Assembly: GCA_964017235.1 (NCBI GenBank)
Contig: OZ024930.1
Coordinates: 26,664,614 to 26,728,613, forward strand
From: Sabellastarte sp. h YS-2021
Taxonomy: Eukaryota > Annelida > Polychaeta > Sabellida > Sabellidae
Direction of reading: 5' to 3'
DNA length: 64,000 nucleotides
The first letter of the stretch is position 1. The number at the start of each line of letters is the position of its first letter. Both the position numbers and the translations under genes were made by a program. The notes beneath the pieces are model-generated. The model saw only the letters and a list, made by a program, of their open reading frames with translations, was not told where the DNA came from and made no database searches. This document shows positions 23,042-33,656 of the stretch, one piece after another.

Positions 23042-23668
23042 CATCTTTAAGGATGGATAGAGGTTTCCTACACACTGAAAATCCTTGAAACTGGGTAGAT
23101 GAGGACGGCACTGACATAAATTTGGATGCTAATGTTGCCAGTTGGATCCAGCATGGTGGCCTGACTCTTTTAAGGCTCTCATATATTATCCATTATATAT
23201 TTCACCCGGGGAAGCTAATTTTGTCTTTCTACCTTTGACACAAGGGCCAACAAGGCTTGATGTTACTGTTTTTTCTCCCTGTGTGAAATTTGTGGCACTT
23301 TCAAAGAGAGACAGTATGTCTACAATCTCTCATAAAGTCTTTTTTATAAGAAGACAACACAGTCAATCCTTCTGAGGAGATTGCCAGAGTTGAATTTTGG
23401 TGAGTTGAGAATTCCATATTGTCTCATACACAGTCTGTAGTCTCTGTTGTCCCTCCAACAGGTCAGTAGCATGAGTTTGATTTTCTAACAAAGGATACCA
23501 CTTTAGATGCTTTAGCTATGACCTTTGAAAGTGGCCCTGCATGAGTTATGAGGAGTTATGTTCATACTGAGTAAACTCAATGATATCAATAGTAATGTCC
23601 ACATAATCAAGTTCCATGTCCAAAGTATCCCATGTTTCTTTGGACTCGTATGAATTTCATCATCAAAG
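23042..23668 (-). pseudogene. Degenerate unrecognised ORF
   Basis: Reading the minus strand from about 23650, one frame gives long coding-like pieces separated by stops: ETWDTLDMELDYVDITIDII, then LLENQTHATDLLEGQQRLQT, then LVGPCVKGRKTKLASPGEIY. Amino acid composition looks protein-like and the stops are sparse, which suggests a decayed gene or transposon ORF. I do not recognise the family. Confidence 0.35.
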
Positions 23669-23735
23669 CCTGGAAGTGTGAATGCCTTGCTCATGTTGTC
23701 ACATTAGGGGTAGTCCAGGCTATTTTAAAAACAGC
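23669..23735 (-). repeat. Direct repeat flanking the inverted YR structure (left copy)
   Basis: CCTGGAAGTGTGAATGCC and the following 45 bp also occur, in the same orientation, at 27771-27836, with a few substitutions and one small indel. On the minus strand both copies read WTT(P/H)NVTT in frame. They sit just outside the two inverted arms. Confidence 0.75.
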
Positions 23736-24062
23736 CCCCCAGTGACCCCAAGGCAATGAAAGAAACACCATGATGGGTTTTTAAAATTTTCTATTTCTAA
23801 TTTTCTTTTTCTATGCACATATATCAATAACTTCATTTAAAGTACGTGTATATTAGTTTTATGCAAGCTGACCACATTTTTCAGAATATTTAAGACCTGA
23901 ACCAATTCACAAGTAACCAAAGGTGGAGTCAGAATGACAAAGACTGAGGTCAATCATTTTGACTGACCTTGCTTGAGGTTTAAGGTCAAACTGACATTAA
24001 ATAGGCACAAGGCCTAGAAAGTGCAGGAGCACAAGAGTGGGATGGTTCAAGCCCTAAATAGG

Positions 24063-25513
24063 ACCAGAGTAGGACCTCCAAACTCATAGAGAAAGCTGTG
24101 GCTAGGCAGATAAATGAGCATATTGCTCACGAGGGTATATCCAACGAAAACCAGTCCGCATATAGAGTTTTTCATTCAACTGAAACGGCATTGCTCAAAA
24201 TACAAAACGACATTGCCACATCAATGGACAAGGGTGCAGCTGTTGGATTAGTCCTTTTGGACTTATCTGCAGCTTTCGATACAATAGACCACTCAATCCT
24301 ATTCAACTGCCTTCAGCGCTGGTATGGCATTGATGGGGTAGTGCTTAAGTGGGTCCAGTCATACCTCAACTCACGCAAGCAGCGGATCAAAATAGATGGA
24401 CATCTTTCAGATGCTTTTCAACTCCCTTACGGGGTTCCCCAGGGCTCAGTTCTAGGGCCACTCCTTTTTACCCTATACACAACCCCTCTCAGCTCAGTCA
24501 TATCTAAATTCAATGTCACCCACCACTTATATGCAGATGACACACAAATTTACTTGGAACTCGACTCTAGGAACTTCGAATCCAGTATCACTGAATTAAC
24601 AAATTGCCTCGAGGCGGTCCAGGCTTGGATGGGAAATAATAAGCTTAAATTAAATCCTGACAAGACAGAATTTATAGTGATTGGTGATGATCAAATTAGA
24701 AGTTCCCTGAAGTCATCATTCCCAGTGAGTTTGCTTGGCAACACCATGGAACCAGCTGAATCGGTAAAAAACCTAGGTGTCATCCTGGATGCTGAAAATT
24801 CAATGCAAAGACACGTGGCTAATATATGTCGCATAAGCTACTACCATCTCCGTGAACTACGAAGGGTCCGCAGGTACTTAAATCATGAAACAGCTGTAAA
24901 GGTGGCAAATGCCTTGGTAAGCAGTCATCTGGATTACTGTAATTCACTGCTTTACAACACAAAAAAGGCATATACTAGCAGACTACAAAGAGTTCAAAAT
25001 GCCTTATGTCGGACGGTGTGCAAGCTAAACAAATATTGTCATGTTACACCCTTCCTGCACAAACTACACTGGCTTCCCATTCATTACCGTATATTGTTCA
25101 AATATAATATCCTCACTTATAAAGCAATACATTTCAGCCAACCTCCATATCTCTCCGCTCTAATTAGGCGGAGTGATCTAACACGGGGGCAATCGTCTAT
25201 CAATTTCCTCATATAAACCAAATAAACGCTCAGGGCTACGCAGTTTCATAGCAGGGGCTCCCACAGAGTGGAACAAGCTTCCTCAAGCCATTAGAACCAT
25301 AGAAAGCATTTCTGGTTTCAGAAAACAGTTGAAAACATACCTTTTTAGATTGGCTTATCCTCCACCATAGCCTATCTCCCCTATCGGATGCTAATATGGA
25401 AACGGACCTTTTTTCTGGAACTGGACTATCCCTTTTTGCACATCAGTGCCTTAGAGGATGTTTACATCAATTTCGGCGCTATATAAGTGTTTCTTACTTA
25501 CTTACTTACCAGA
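24063..25513 (+). mobile_element. LINE (L2/CR1-type), 5'-truncated, young insertion
   Basis: The insertion runs from 24069 to about 25507 and is flanked by ACCAGA at 24063-24068 and 25508-25513. It starts inside the RT domain and ends in a (TTAC)n tail after CGGCGCTATATAAGTG. The uninterrupted target exists in the right arm of the host inverted repeat (near 27245-27250), which proves both boundaries. Confidence 0.92.
24098..25216 (+). CDS. Reverse transcriptase domain of a non-LTR retrotransposon (partial)
   Basis: A 372-residue open frame with the RT blocks in order: ENQSAYRVFHSTETALLKIQ, LDLSAAFDTIDHSI (catalytic Asp), YGVPQGSVLGPLLFTLYTTP, LYADDTQIYLEL (intact YADD), LKLNPDKTEFIVIG, KNLGVILDAE, and the thumb with VSSHLDYCNSLLY. 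The frame is already open upstream of the first Met because the element is truncated at its 5' end, so no endonuclease or ORF1 is present. Just after 25200 a frameshift moves the C-terminal FIAGAPTEWNKLPQAIRT block into another frame. L2/CR1 affiliation is from motif style. It cannot move by itself. Confidence 0.88.
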   Translation: MARQINEHIAHEGISNENQSAYRVFHSTETALLKIQNDIATSMDKGAAVGLVLLDLSAAFDTIDHSILFNCLQRWYGIDGVVLKWVQSYLNSRKQRIKIDGHLSDAFQLPYGVPQGSVLGPLLFTLYTTPLSSVISKFNVTHHLYADDTQIYLELDSRNFESSITELTNCLEAVQAWMGNNKLKLNPDKTEFIVIGDDQIRSSLKSSFPVSLLGNTMEPAESVKNLGVILDAENSMQRHVANICRISYYHLRELRRVRRYLNHETAVKVANALVSSHLDYCNSLLYNTKKAYTSRLQRVQNALCRTVCKLNKYCHVTPFLHKLHWLPIHYRILFKYNILTYKAIHFSQPPYLSALIRRSDLTRGQSSINFLI

Positions 25514-25630
25514 ATTACTGATTTCAGTACATGGAGGAATTTTGAATTGTGATATAGTCAACCCCAGAAGGTAGAGGAATATAAAGCACAATAATGTAAA
25601 TCATAACTGACTAATTGATTTTAATTGAAA

Positions 25631-26500
25631 TCAAAGGTATTGGTAGGTATCATTATACAATTTTCTGTGAGGAAGGCACCCAAACCCCAGTAGAACTATG
25701 AGTAGGGCAGCTTGGAAAGCTGTGGATATGGGGAAGAATGAGAAGGGGAGGCAGAGAGGTATGACCATATAGTGTCCGATCGCCAAGTACCATGACGCAT
25801 TATATGCTCCAGAGGGACACCGTGGCTGAAAGCCCAAGATGCATCAACTCGTCTAAAGGATGAAAAGTGAGAGATGGAGAGATTTTAAGGGCTGTAGACA
25901 CCTGTTTGAGATGTTTGCGTGCTGCTGAATCTGTAAGTGGAATATAATGGGGAGTTCTGGGAAGAATAAAAAGCGGATCGTTTTGCATTGCTGGGTATGT
26001 ATGTATCATAAGTTTCAGAGCCCCAATAGGGCACAGTGGCGACTGACCTAAATCAGGAAGGGGAATGGTAACAGTGGATTTTATATCCTGAATGGTCTTG
26101 GACCATTTTAGAAGGAATACTGCACCAGCCTCTGTGGCAATGAGGTCTCCCCTGGCTAGCTGCCTAGTACAATCATATGTGGCAATAGAATGGGGAAAAA
26201 GATTGGAAAGTCTGAGGAAAGAGAAAAACAAGTCAAATACAAGGCCTTAAATATGATTGGAGGCGGTGATTCTTCACAGTGCAATATGAGGGCCTGGGGA
26301 GTTGAAATATCAAGAGCAAAGGGAGCTGTGAATTTTAAGGCTTTTAAATATAAAGGAATTCGTTCATCTGAAAAAGGTTGAGTGGGGCGACCATGGACAA
26401 TGTGTAACATTCCTGACAGCAGCCATATAATTAGCAATACTCGCTTTAGAATGGCCATTTTGAGATAGGAATTCCACAAAAGAAAGCAAAAATAGAATGT
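25631..26500 (-). pseudogene. Tyrosine recombinase of YR element B, minus-strand copy
   Basis: Reading down from about 26515 the N-terminal domain is visible (FLSQNGHSKASIANYMAAVR). Stops follow, then FLRLSNLFPHS (Arg I), LLKWSKTIQ (beta-hairpin Lys region) and SPLCPIGALKLMIHTY. The HxxR box is present as HPFR only after a frameshift near 25850. The end of the protein lies in the inverted arm shared with 26742-27062. The enzyme family cuts and rejoins circular DNA intermediates of DIRS-order elements. Confidence 0.75.
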
Positions 26501-26525
26501 CTACCTGAGAGGGCCAGCCCAGTCA

Positions 26526-26731
26526 TCACCTGGAACAGGAGGGAATCAAAGTATTGAACCAAGCAAGGTCTCGAAAAAATGATTGTGTTAGCAAAATTTT
26601 TGAAACCTGTGCATTGAGATGGAGAAGCTCAAGGATTCGATTCAAGAAATACCTGGCAGGAGCCACACATTTGGTTATATACAACAGACTCCCCAATAAG
26701 GACTGTAGATCTCTTTTGCTACAATAAGTCT
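26526..26731 (-). pseudogene. RT thumb / start of RNase H, YR element B
   Basis: The minus strand reads LQSLLGSLLYITKCVAPARY and FLNRILELL, then FFRDLAWFNTLIP. This is the RT-RNase H connection of DIRS/Ngaro elements. It is followed almost directly by the recombinase N-terminus, so most of RNase H is deleted. The sequence is cut at the inverted-arm junction near 26732. Confidence 0.7.
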
Positions 26732-26741
26732 TCTGAAACTT

Positions 26742-27062
26742 ATGATACATACATACCCAGCAATGCAAAACAATCTTCCCAGATTTATTCTTCCCAGAAC
26801 TCCCCATTATATTCCACTTACAGATTCAGCAGCAAGCAAACATCTCAAACAGGCATCTACAGCCCTTAAAATCTCTCCATCTGTCAAATTTCATGCCTTC
26901 AGACAAGCTGGTGCATCTTGGGCTTTCAGCCATGGTGTCCCTCTGGAGCATATAATGCATCATGGTACTTGGCGGTCGGACACTATATGGTCGTACCTCT
27001 CTGCCTCCCCTTCTCATTCTTCCCCTGTATCCACAGCTTTCCAAGCTGCCCTACACTCCTAG
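26742..27062 (+). pseudogene. Tyrosine recombinase C-terminus, plus-strand copy in right arm
   Basis: The open frame of 106 residues reads through the catalytic end: FHAFRQAGASWAF (HxxR), VPLEHIMHHGTWRSDTIWSY (His/Trp and the candidate nucleophile Tyr). It is the inverted counterpart of 25800-26010. It has no N-terminal half or Arg I, so it is a fragment; the open frame may simply be recent. Confidence 0.75.
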
Positions 27063-27482
27063 TTCTACTGGGGTTTGGGTGCCTTCCTCACAGAAAATTG
27101 TATAATGATACCTACCAATACCTTTGATTTCAATTAAAATCAATTAGTCAGTTATGATTTACATTATTGTGCTTTAAATTCCTCTACCTTCTGGGGTTGA
27201 CTATATCACAATTTGAAATTCCTCCATGTACTGAAGTTAGTAATTCTGGTCCTATTTAGGGCTTGAACCATCTCACTCTCGTGCTCCTGCACTTTCTAGG
27301 CCTTGTGCCTATTTAATGTCAGTTTGACCTTTAACCTCAAGCAAGGTCAGTCAAATTGACTGACCTCAGTCTTTGTCATTCTGACTCCACCTTTGGTTAC
27401 TTGTGAATTGGTTCAGGTCTTAAATATTCTGAAAAATGTGGTCAGCTTGCATAAAACTAATATACACGTACTTTAAATGAAG

Positions 27483-27851
27483 TTATTGATATATGTGCAT
27501 AGAAAAAGAAAATTTTAAAACCCACCATTGTGTTTCTTTCATTATCTTGGGGTCACTGGGGGGCTGTATGTCCCGGCATCTGGGTGCCAGGTAGTTCAGC
27601 CCTGGAGGGACCCTAATTTCGGTCTGATCGAAAACTAGTACACAACTCTGTCCTAGTTTCTCATTGGCCAGTGTTTGGTCACCTTGGAGCTTGACCATCC
27701 ACTCGGCCATTTCAAACTCAGAGGTGACAGGGGTGACATTGAAATTCACCCTCCCTGTCTTAAATCCCCCCTGGAAGTGTGAATGCCTTGCCCATGTTGT
27801 CACATTATGGGTAGTCCAGGCGATATTAAAAACAGGCCAGTGCTTCTCCAA
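27483..27851 (-). CDS. Unrecognised ORF adjoining YR element B
   Basis: The 122-residue minus-strand ORF has a protein-like composition: FNIAWTTHNVTTWARHSHFQ, TSEFEMAEWMVKLQGDQ, CVLVFDQTEIRVPPGLNYLA. Its last third enters the right inverted arm (from 27567 down) and is probably not original sequence. A 65-bp piece of it is duplicated at 23669-23735. It may be the gag-side remnant of element B or a captured host exon. I do not recognise a family. Confidence 0.35.
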   Translation of the reverse strand: MEKHWPVFNIAWTTHNVTTWARHSHFQGGFKTGRVNFNVTPVTSEFEMAEWMVKLQGDQTLANEKLGQSCVLVFDQTEIRVPPGLNYLAPRCRDIQPPSDPKIMKETQWWVLKFSFSMHIYQ

Positions 27852-29669
27852 CTTGCTGGTTGTATATTCTTAGAGGTGTGTCCTCTACAGAATAAAGACC
27901 TGGAAAGCAACACAGAAGTAAAATTTTAACCTGCACTCAGATTGTGTTGACCCCAGAGTAGGTACAATGATGTGCATTCCAAACCACTGGTCTGGTATTT
28001 GAATTTGACCTTGAACCTAGGTCATGTCAGCAACCACATTGGATTGCATTTAAGGTAAATAATTAGGGTTGACCATCCTTTTGTCACCAACTTAGTGAGC
28101 CAAAACAAGCCTGAGGTTGTCAGATTATCGTGCAGATGGCTGATGGCAGTAAGTCAGCAGTGAGTTCATCCGGTGCAACAATTAAAATAGCTATAAATAT
28201 GTATAGATCTAAACATCGTCCAGATCATAAAATCACACTAAAACATGTATACCAAACAATCCATACTAATCATCCTTCAAAAGTATCAAATAAACTTAAA
28301 ACTATATCTTTCAAACACATCCAAATCACACCACTAAAGCAAATCACTCGAGCTATCAAATTAATATTTCTTATTTCAAAATGTCTGACTAGTCCTTTCA
28401 AGGACTAAATTCATAATGAAACATCCTTCAATGTGCCAGGGAAGGTGAGAACTCCGACCAATCATTAGGTAGCTTACTAAATTTGTTGTTAAGTAACCAA
28501 GTCAATACCCTTTGACCTTTCATATTTCCCCCCTTCTAGGAATAGCAACTGAATTCTGAATTCTTAGGATAGGACACAAATTATGTCTTGGGATGGGGGG
28601 GGGGGGGGGGGACTGACCTACGAGATGCCTGGACACCACTACTGATTTTGAACAAAACCTGAGTAAGCAAATAGTATACTATCGTATTGAATGGTTGTAG
28701 TTGAAGCAGGTTGTAATAAGACTTATGTTTTTGGTCATACGAATTATCTTCCCATTATGAATGAAATCCAAATATAATGCGTAACTACCAGCTTTTTCTT
28801 CTATTTTAACCAGGATCTCTCATGCTTGGGCCGGGAATTTAAGAATTTAAACTGGCTAGGTCTTAATCCATCGTGAGAGTAGAAGAAAATCATTACTGCT
28901 CCAAAAGTTCTTTTTTTTACTTTTGTGAAAGGAGAGGCAGGACTAATAAGTAACTAAATAAACAGAATGAGGAAGATTTATGTAAGTTCTGGCTCAAAAT
29001 TACAGCTCAGGTTACAGCAGAATGAGCTGTGTTCCTTTAATTGTAAGGCACTCTGATGCATTAAAACAGCACTGGTAATCTCTGGCCCTGAAAGGTTCTA
29101 TTTCACTCTGTCCATTAATTAGGCAAAGGTCACATTAATTGTACTTATTGAAAGACATTTCAATGATTCATGGTGCTTAACACCACCAAAGCTTTTAGAA
29201 AATTAATTTTGTGAATATTACGATTTGATGAATAGTATCGTAACCGTAATACAATAAATTTACGATTTATATTGTTTTAAAAACATTCTCACAGTATAAA
29301 GAATAACATTTGAAAAAAAAATACCAGAATTAAATTGCTACATTTAAATACAGCTTGTAATTCATCCAAGAAATTGTTTACAATTTTTAATCAGTCCCCA
29401 TGGAGAAAATAAAATGCAGAATTGGCGTTAAAATATTTAAATTCTTTATTTTATTTTAATATTTTTAAAAATTATTATTTTTACAACATTTTTACAATAA
29501 AAAGAACACCATTTACACATACCACAATTACATTGCAACATATAAATACAGCTACAAATAATAAATCTATTGTTTACAGTTTTTAAATACTTCATTTGGA
29601 GCATCATATGAGCACACTGTCCGTCTTAACTTTCTGCATATTTTGACAGTTCATCCTTGTTACCTCCTC
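27852..29669. other. Intergenic
   Basis: No gene recognised. It contains a poly-G run (28595-28611) and AT-rich stretches near 29230-29590. The ORF at 28130-28408 is Lys/Thr/Ser-rich and lacks motifs. Confidence 0.45.
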
Positions 29670-29990
29670 CAAGAGATTATGTTTTCGGCTACATTCATCT
29701 GTCTGTTTGTCTGTGTTGGTGATTACACCAAACATGATGCACCGATCTTTATAAAAATATTTATATGCGTAGGGTCTAATAAAAAAAAATTAGCGATTAA
29801 ATTTTAGAAAAGAGCCAGCTCATATTTTAGATACAAAAATTCCAAATTTGCAGAGGTCACATTTTCAATGACTTTGTCTATCTAATTGAAATTACTTTAT
29901 AAGTAATGAATGGATTCCATGAAAGGCTTAATGCGGATAGGGCGTGACCAGAGAAAGTAGGGATTGCATTTTGGGAAAGTTCTGGATCAC
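29670..29990 (+). repeat. Dispersed repeat R1, copy
   Basis: It contains CATCTGTCTGTTTGTCTGTG, then CGATCTTTATAAAAATATTT, TAGGGTCTAAT and a CATATTTTAGATACAAAAAT block, in the same order as 59105-59510. It is non-coding. Confidence 0.6.
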
Positions 29991-30401
29991 AAACTCTTTG
30001 TACAGATTTTATACCTGTATAAGTTGCAACTTGAACAGCTCAGTTGTTGTGTATTATTAAATCTTTATTTTAAACCTTTTATTTCTTACGAATACACACA
30101 GTACATATAATTTATGATGTGAAAATGTAATGTGCTCTGTTTTCAGAGAGACCAACTATAGAAAAAGTTTTAAATTTCTGGGAAAATATTCTAGTTACTT
30201 TATTTCTTTCTGTCAAAAATATTTCAAAGAGCCCACATTATTTATACACGTTTGGATTCTAGTGTGTAAGGAATCATATGCTTTTTTTATGAAAAAAAAT
30301 AACGGAATTGGGTTCCTTATGTTGAAATGTATTTTTTTCTGAATTATATTAAAATTTGGTGTTCAAGAAAAGTGTCACTATGTACAAAATCTTAGTATTC
30401 T
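29991..30401. other. Intergenic, nothing recognised
   Basis: AT-rich. The ORF at 30130-30342 has no motif. Confidence 0.45.
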
Positions 30402-31395
30402 GAGTGCTGATCATATCTGCAACATTTCCAAACTTGTGTTCAAATGCATGATCTCATGTGGTTTAGACAATACCCGGCAAATGGGGCTGACATCTTCGTG
30501 GCAAATGCCTTTGTGAGTGGTTATCTTGACTACTGTAATTCGCTCTTCAGACGTCTGGTCTGCTATAACATTTACAACTCCAGTGTTTTCAAAATACAAT
30601 TGCTATTCTAACACGGATGTGTCCACGATTTTGATTGGCCGAGAAATATGGGTAAATACTTTGTATACATATTGCTGGTCTGATAATAACCCTCTGCAAG
30701 AATAATGGATGAAACAGCCTTCATAAAATCGTTTTATCATCAAATTTATCATTATCAATAGCGTTAAAATATTTTGTCATATTAGAATAGGAATGATACC
30801 CTCCAAACCATGGTAAACGCCAACTTTTTGCCATGGTTTGAGGAATAAACCCCTAGGCTTTGTCTTGGGGTTTATAACCTCAAACCATGGTAAAAGTCTG
30901 CGCATACAATGGCTTGTCTGGTGTTTTTCATATTGTCACAAACTGTCACAGATACACATACATTACTCTTATTCTCAAAATAAATCATTGATTGCCCGTC
31001 AACTGCTGCCATTTCAAAATAGAATCATTGGTTTATAAGTTCCTCCACAGTGGTAACTCGGGCTATATTGGTCCTCTTTTGTCAATCCATAGTGGTAGAT
31101 ACAACACAAGATATAACTTACCAGATAAAAAGTTCCTAGAGCTTCCCCAAGGTTATTCCATCTGTAGATACAAAAAGAATACTTTTGGCATGCCTAGTCT
31201 CTAGCCTTTTTTTAAAAAAGCTAAAATATGACCTGTTCAATAAGGCTTTCCATCAGCAGGTTAAAAATGGCACGGTGTCTTTGTGGTATCAACTCTACTA
31301 AGTCTACGGAAAAATGATTACTCAATCAGCTTCTGGTGCTACGCTTTACAGACTGTCTTGGCTAGAGATCAAGTACTATAAAAGTCCAGATTAGA
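30402..31395 (+). mobile_element. LINE family X, copy C, interrupted
   Basis: The left part (30402-30600) matches the RT C-terminal region (ADHICN, VSGYLDYCNSLFRRL). The right part (30933-31395) matches the following region (VYKFLHSGNSGYIGPLL), the LRIP-like PQGY piece, and the 3' end TTGGCTAGAGATCAAG. About 330 bp at 30601-30932 are absent from copies B and D and represent a later insertion. Confidence 0.75.
30601..30932. mobile_element. Unclassified insertion inside LINE copy C
   Basis: It has no coding content. It contains CCTCCAAACCATGG, an inverted CCATGGTTTGAGG 24 bp on, and a third copy, CCTCAAACCATGGTAAAA, at about 30881. ATTG occurs at both apparent edges and could be a 4-bp target duplication. 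Class unknown. Confidence 0.45.
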
Positions 31396-32039
31396 GAAAA
31401 ATAATTCTTGTTTTCTCTTTTCACATTCTTATGTATATGTGATGATACATTAAATTAGAGTATGAGTGTTTGCATTAATGTTAAGAAGTTTTTTATTTGA
31501 GCTGTTCTATTTTTAACACTATAAACAAACATAAAAAACTCAAACAACTGAGTTTTCTCTGATCTTGTTTTAAGAGCAAGAATTAAGAGGGACATCCATT
31601 TTCCGCAGAGATGTTTTCTTTCAAGATAATATTACAGGGGAAATGTGACTCCAGATTAAAGCTTGTTTCTGAAACAAAGAGGCCCGGAATCTTCATTGAG
31701 AGATTTTTTCTTCAAAATGTGTGATGCTGCTTTGCAATCTATCACTGAATTTGGACTCCATAGAGGTAACTGGTATTATATTTTAAATTATGAAGACTGA
31801 TGAGCCCACTGGGGCTGGTAGGTCTGTTATCCTATTTTGTGAAATTTTCATATTGCTATAATATAAAGATACCATTTCAAAAAAGAAAAAAAAATTGTTA
31901 TCCATCACATGCTGCATGTGATCCAATACACTCTAATATACTCTGTTTTATGTTGACAGATTCATGCCACATTTAACAAAGATGCACTCATGTATACACA
32001 CACACCCTTTCGTTGGAGTAGGGGGGGGGGGAGTCAAAC
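31396..32039. other. Intergenic
   Basis: Contains the TTGCAATCTATCACTGAATT word shared with about 20850 and a G-run near 32021. No gene. Confidence 0.45.
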
Positions 32040-32175
32040 TCCAAGGTGGGGTTTTACGTCCCAATCAACAACCATGGTGATATTGGGGCAGGTCCTCAGC
32101 ATTGTCACTTGTGGGAGTCGAACCCACACAGAGTGGACTGTCCGTGATTAGATGTCAAACTTGCCAACTCGCTGG
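32040..32175 (-). mobile_element. tRNA-derived SINE, second family
   Basis: On the minus strand a tRNA-like head (box A region GCGAGTTGGCAAG, box B GGTTCGACTCCC) is followed by a body ending TTGATTGGGACGTAAAACCCC. The 3' end resembles that of the fragment at 38452-38525. Target duplication not resolved. Confidence 0.65.
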
Positions 32176-32496
32176 AATAGAGAATAGTACACTGATTATT
32201 TTTGGTTCTATTAATAGGTGCAATAATCTGAAGCAATATAATAGTGAGAAAAACAATTAAAAATTTAAAACAAATGCAAAAAAATGATGAAATATTCACT
32301 GAAATAGGCAAGGTTTTTACCAACAAATAAAGGAATACAAACTTGTATCACCATTATAAATCAACATAATATCACCAACCAAAATTAACACAAAAGCTGT
32401 TTTAATGCCTGAAAGAAAAGCAAGAGGATTCTCTGGTTATCACAAAAATCTTCCTAAGTCCTGAATATCTCCAGACAAGACACTTCTCCAGCAGCT
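32176..32496. other. Intergenic, nothing recognised
   Basis: AT-rich, between a SINE and a LINE tail. Confidence 0.45.
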
Positions 32497-32631
32497 TATT
32501 CTATTCTATTCTATTCTATTCTATAATTCTATAGCGCTTAATCTCTGCCAAGACACCAAGTCCAATTCAATAATCATCATTCCACAGACATAGCTAGGTC
32601 GACACCACAGTGACGCTGAGAAATTTAAATA

Positions 32632-32952
32632 CTAAGGTGGGAAAGCTTTATCAAAGAGACAGGATTTTAGTATTTTCCTGAAACAGGCAAGAGTTGGAGC
32701 AGAACGCACATCATCAGGCAAATCATTCCAGAGTTTGGGAGCATCAAAAGCAAAACTGTGACCAAAGTGTTTTTTTATTTGTGAAAAAGATGGGTAGAAT
32801 TGAGGAATCTGCAGGAACCTATTTTCTGGGCAGTTGTATCTTGTGCCATACCTTCCGCAATGAATAGACAGATGAGGGCTGAAATAGTTTGGGCGACCAC
32901 TGTGAAGAAACTTATAAACCAAAGTGGCTGTTGAAAATACACTGAAATTCAA
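32632..32952 (-). pseudogene. C-terminal fragment of LINE copy D ORF2
   Basis: The 106-residue open piece covers the region after the RT thumb. It contains YKFLHSGRPNYFSPHLSIHC, CPENRFLQIPQFYPSF and FAFDAPKLWNDLPDDVRSAP and ends at the natural stop (FDKAFPP). It shows the family's intact 3' terminus but belongs to a dead element. Confidence 0.7.
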
Positions 32953-33152
32953 CTGGCAACCAATGGAGTTTTTTTTGAGAATAGGACTAGCCCATGAGTA
33001 TCTATGGCAATTTGTGACAATCCTCCTGAGTGTATTTTCAATACACTACAGTTTGCGCATGTGGAAACTGGATAAACTTCTGAAAAGAGAGTTGCAGTAG
33101 TCGAAACAACTGCTCACCAGGGCATTTGCTGCTAGGACAGCAGCATCATCCG

Positions 33153-33401
33153 TCAGGTACTGCCTGACCCGCCTGAGATCATGCATTTGAAGCAAGTATT
33201 ACAAATATTGCGGACATGATCAGTAAAGGAAAAATTAGCATCAAACCAGACAACCAGATTCTTTACAACAGCTGATTGATGCAAAAACTTACCAAATATC
33301 CGAACAGGGAGGTGAGAATCTAATTGCTTTAGCTGAGCATGAGATCCAAATATGATAAACTCTGTTTTTTCAGGGTTTAATTTAAGCATGCTTGACAGCA
33401 T
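33153..33401 (-). pseudogene. RT palm/thumb fragment of LINE copy D
   Basis: The 82-residue piece reads MLKLNPEKTEFIIFGSHAQL, then VWFDANFSFTDHVRNICNTC, typical of the post-YADD segment. It is separated from the upstream RT blocks by a frameshift. Confidence 0.7.
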
Positions 33402-33656
33402 CCATTCTTGAAAATCCTTAAAACAAGAATTTAATTACCAAAGGCAGAGGTGGCATTTTTGTAGGACAAATGAACAAACAACTGAGTTTCGTCAGCATAA
33501 AAATGGAATTTGATATTGGCATGCCTTTAAATAACCTCACTCAAAGGAGTGGTGTTCAGAGAGAAAAGCAGAGGGCCGAGGACAGAGCCTTGGGGTACTC
33601 CCAACAACAGTTCACGCAATTCTGAGAGGGTTGACCCAATTTTTCTTGCTTAGTTT

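Larger units (their letters stand above)
23731..27567. mobile_element. Inverted duplication of the 3' part of a YR retrotransposon (element B)
   Basis: The left arm (23731-24068 plus 25514-26019) and right arm (26732-27567) are inverted copies of about 840 bp; five differences were counted in about 180 bp compared by eye. Each arm carries the recombinase C-terminus and its 3' flank. The 712-bp centre (26020-26731), read on the minus strand, holds RT thumb sequence, a truncated RNase H region and the recombinase N-terminal part. The left arm is split by a LINE at 24069-25507. The element is a DIRS-order retrotransposon of the same general type as 40164-44720. Confidence 0.85.
32497..33656 (-). 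mobile_element. LINE family X, copy D, with (TAGAA)n tail
   Basis: The 3' tail is the (TTCTA)n run at 32497-32530 (plus strand), preceded in element sense by TTGGCAGAGATTAAGCGCTA. Upstream, the minus strand reads the RT end: VPQGSVLGPLLFSL, FYADETQLFVHLS, LKLNPEKTEFIIFG, then TLVYKFLHSGRPNYF and the C-terminal FDAPKLWNDLPDDVRSAPTL. The catalytic YADD is YADE. It is 5'-truncated at about 33656 and carries several stops and frameshifts. It is the best-preserved 3' end of the family. Confidence 0.85.
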
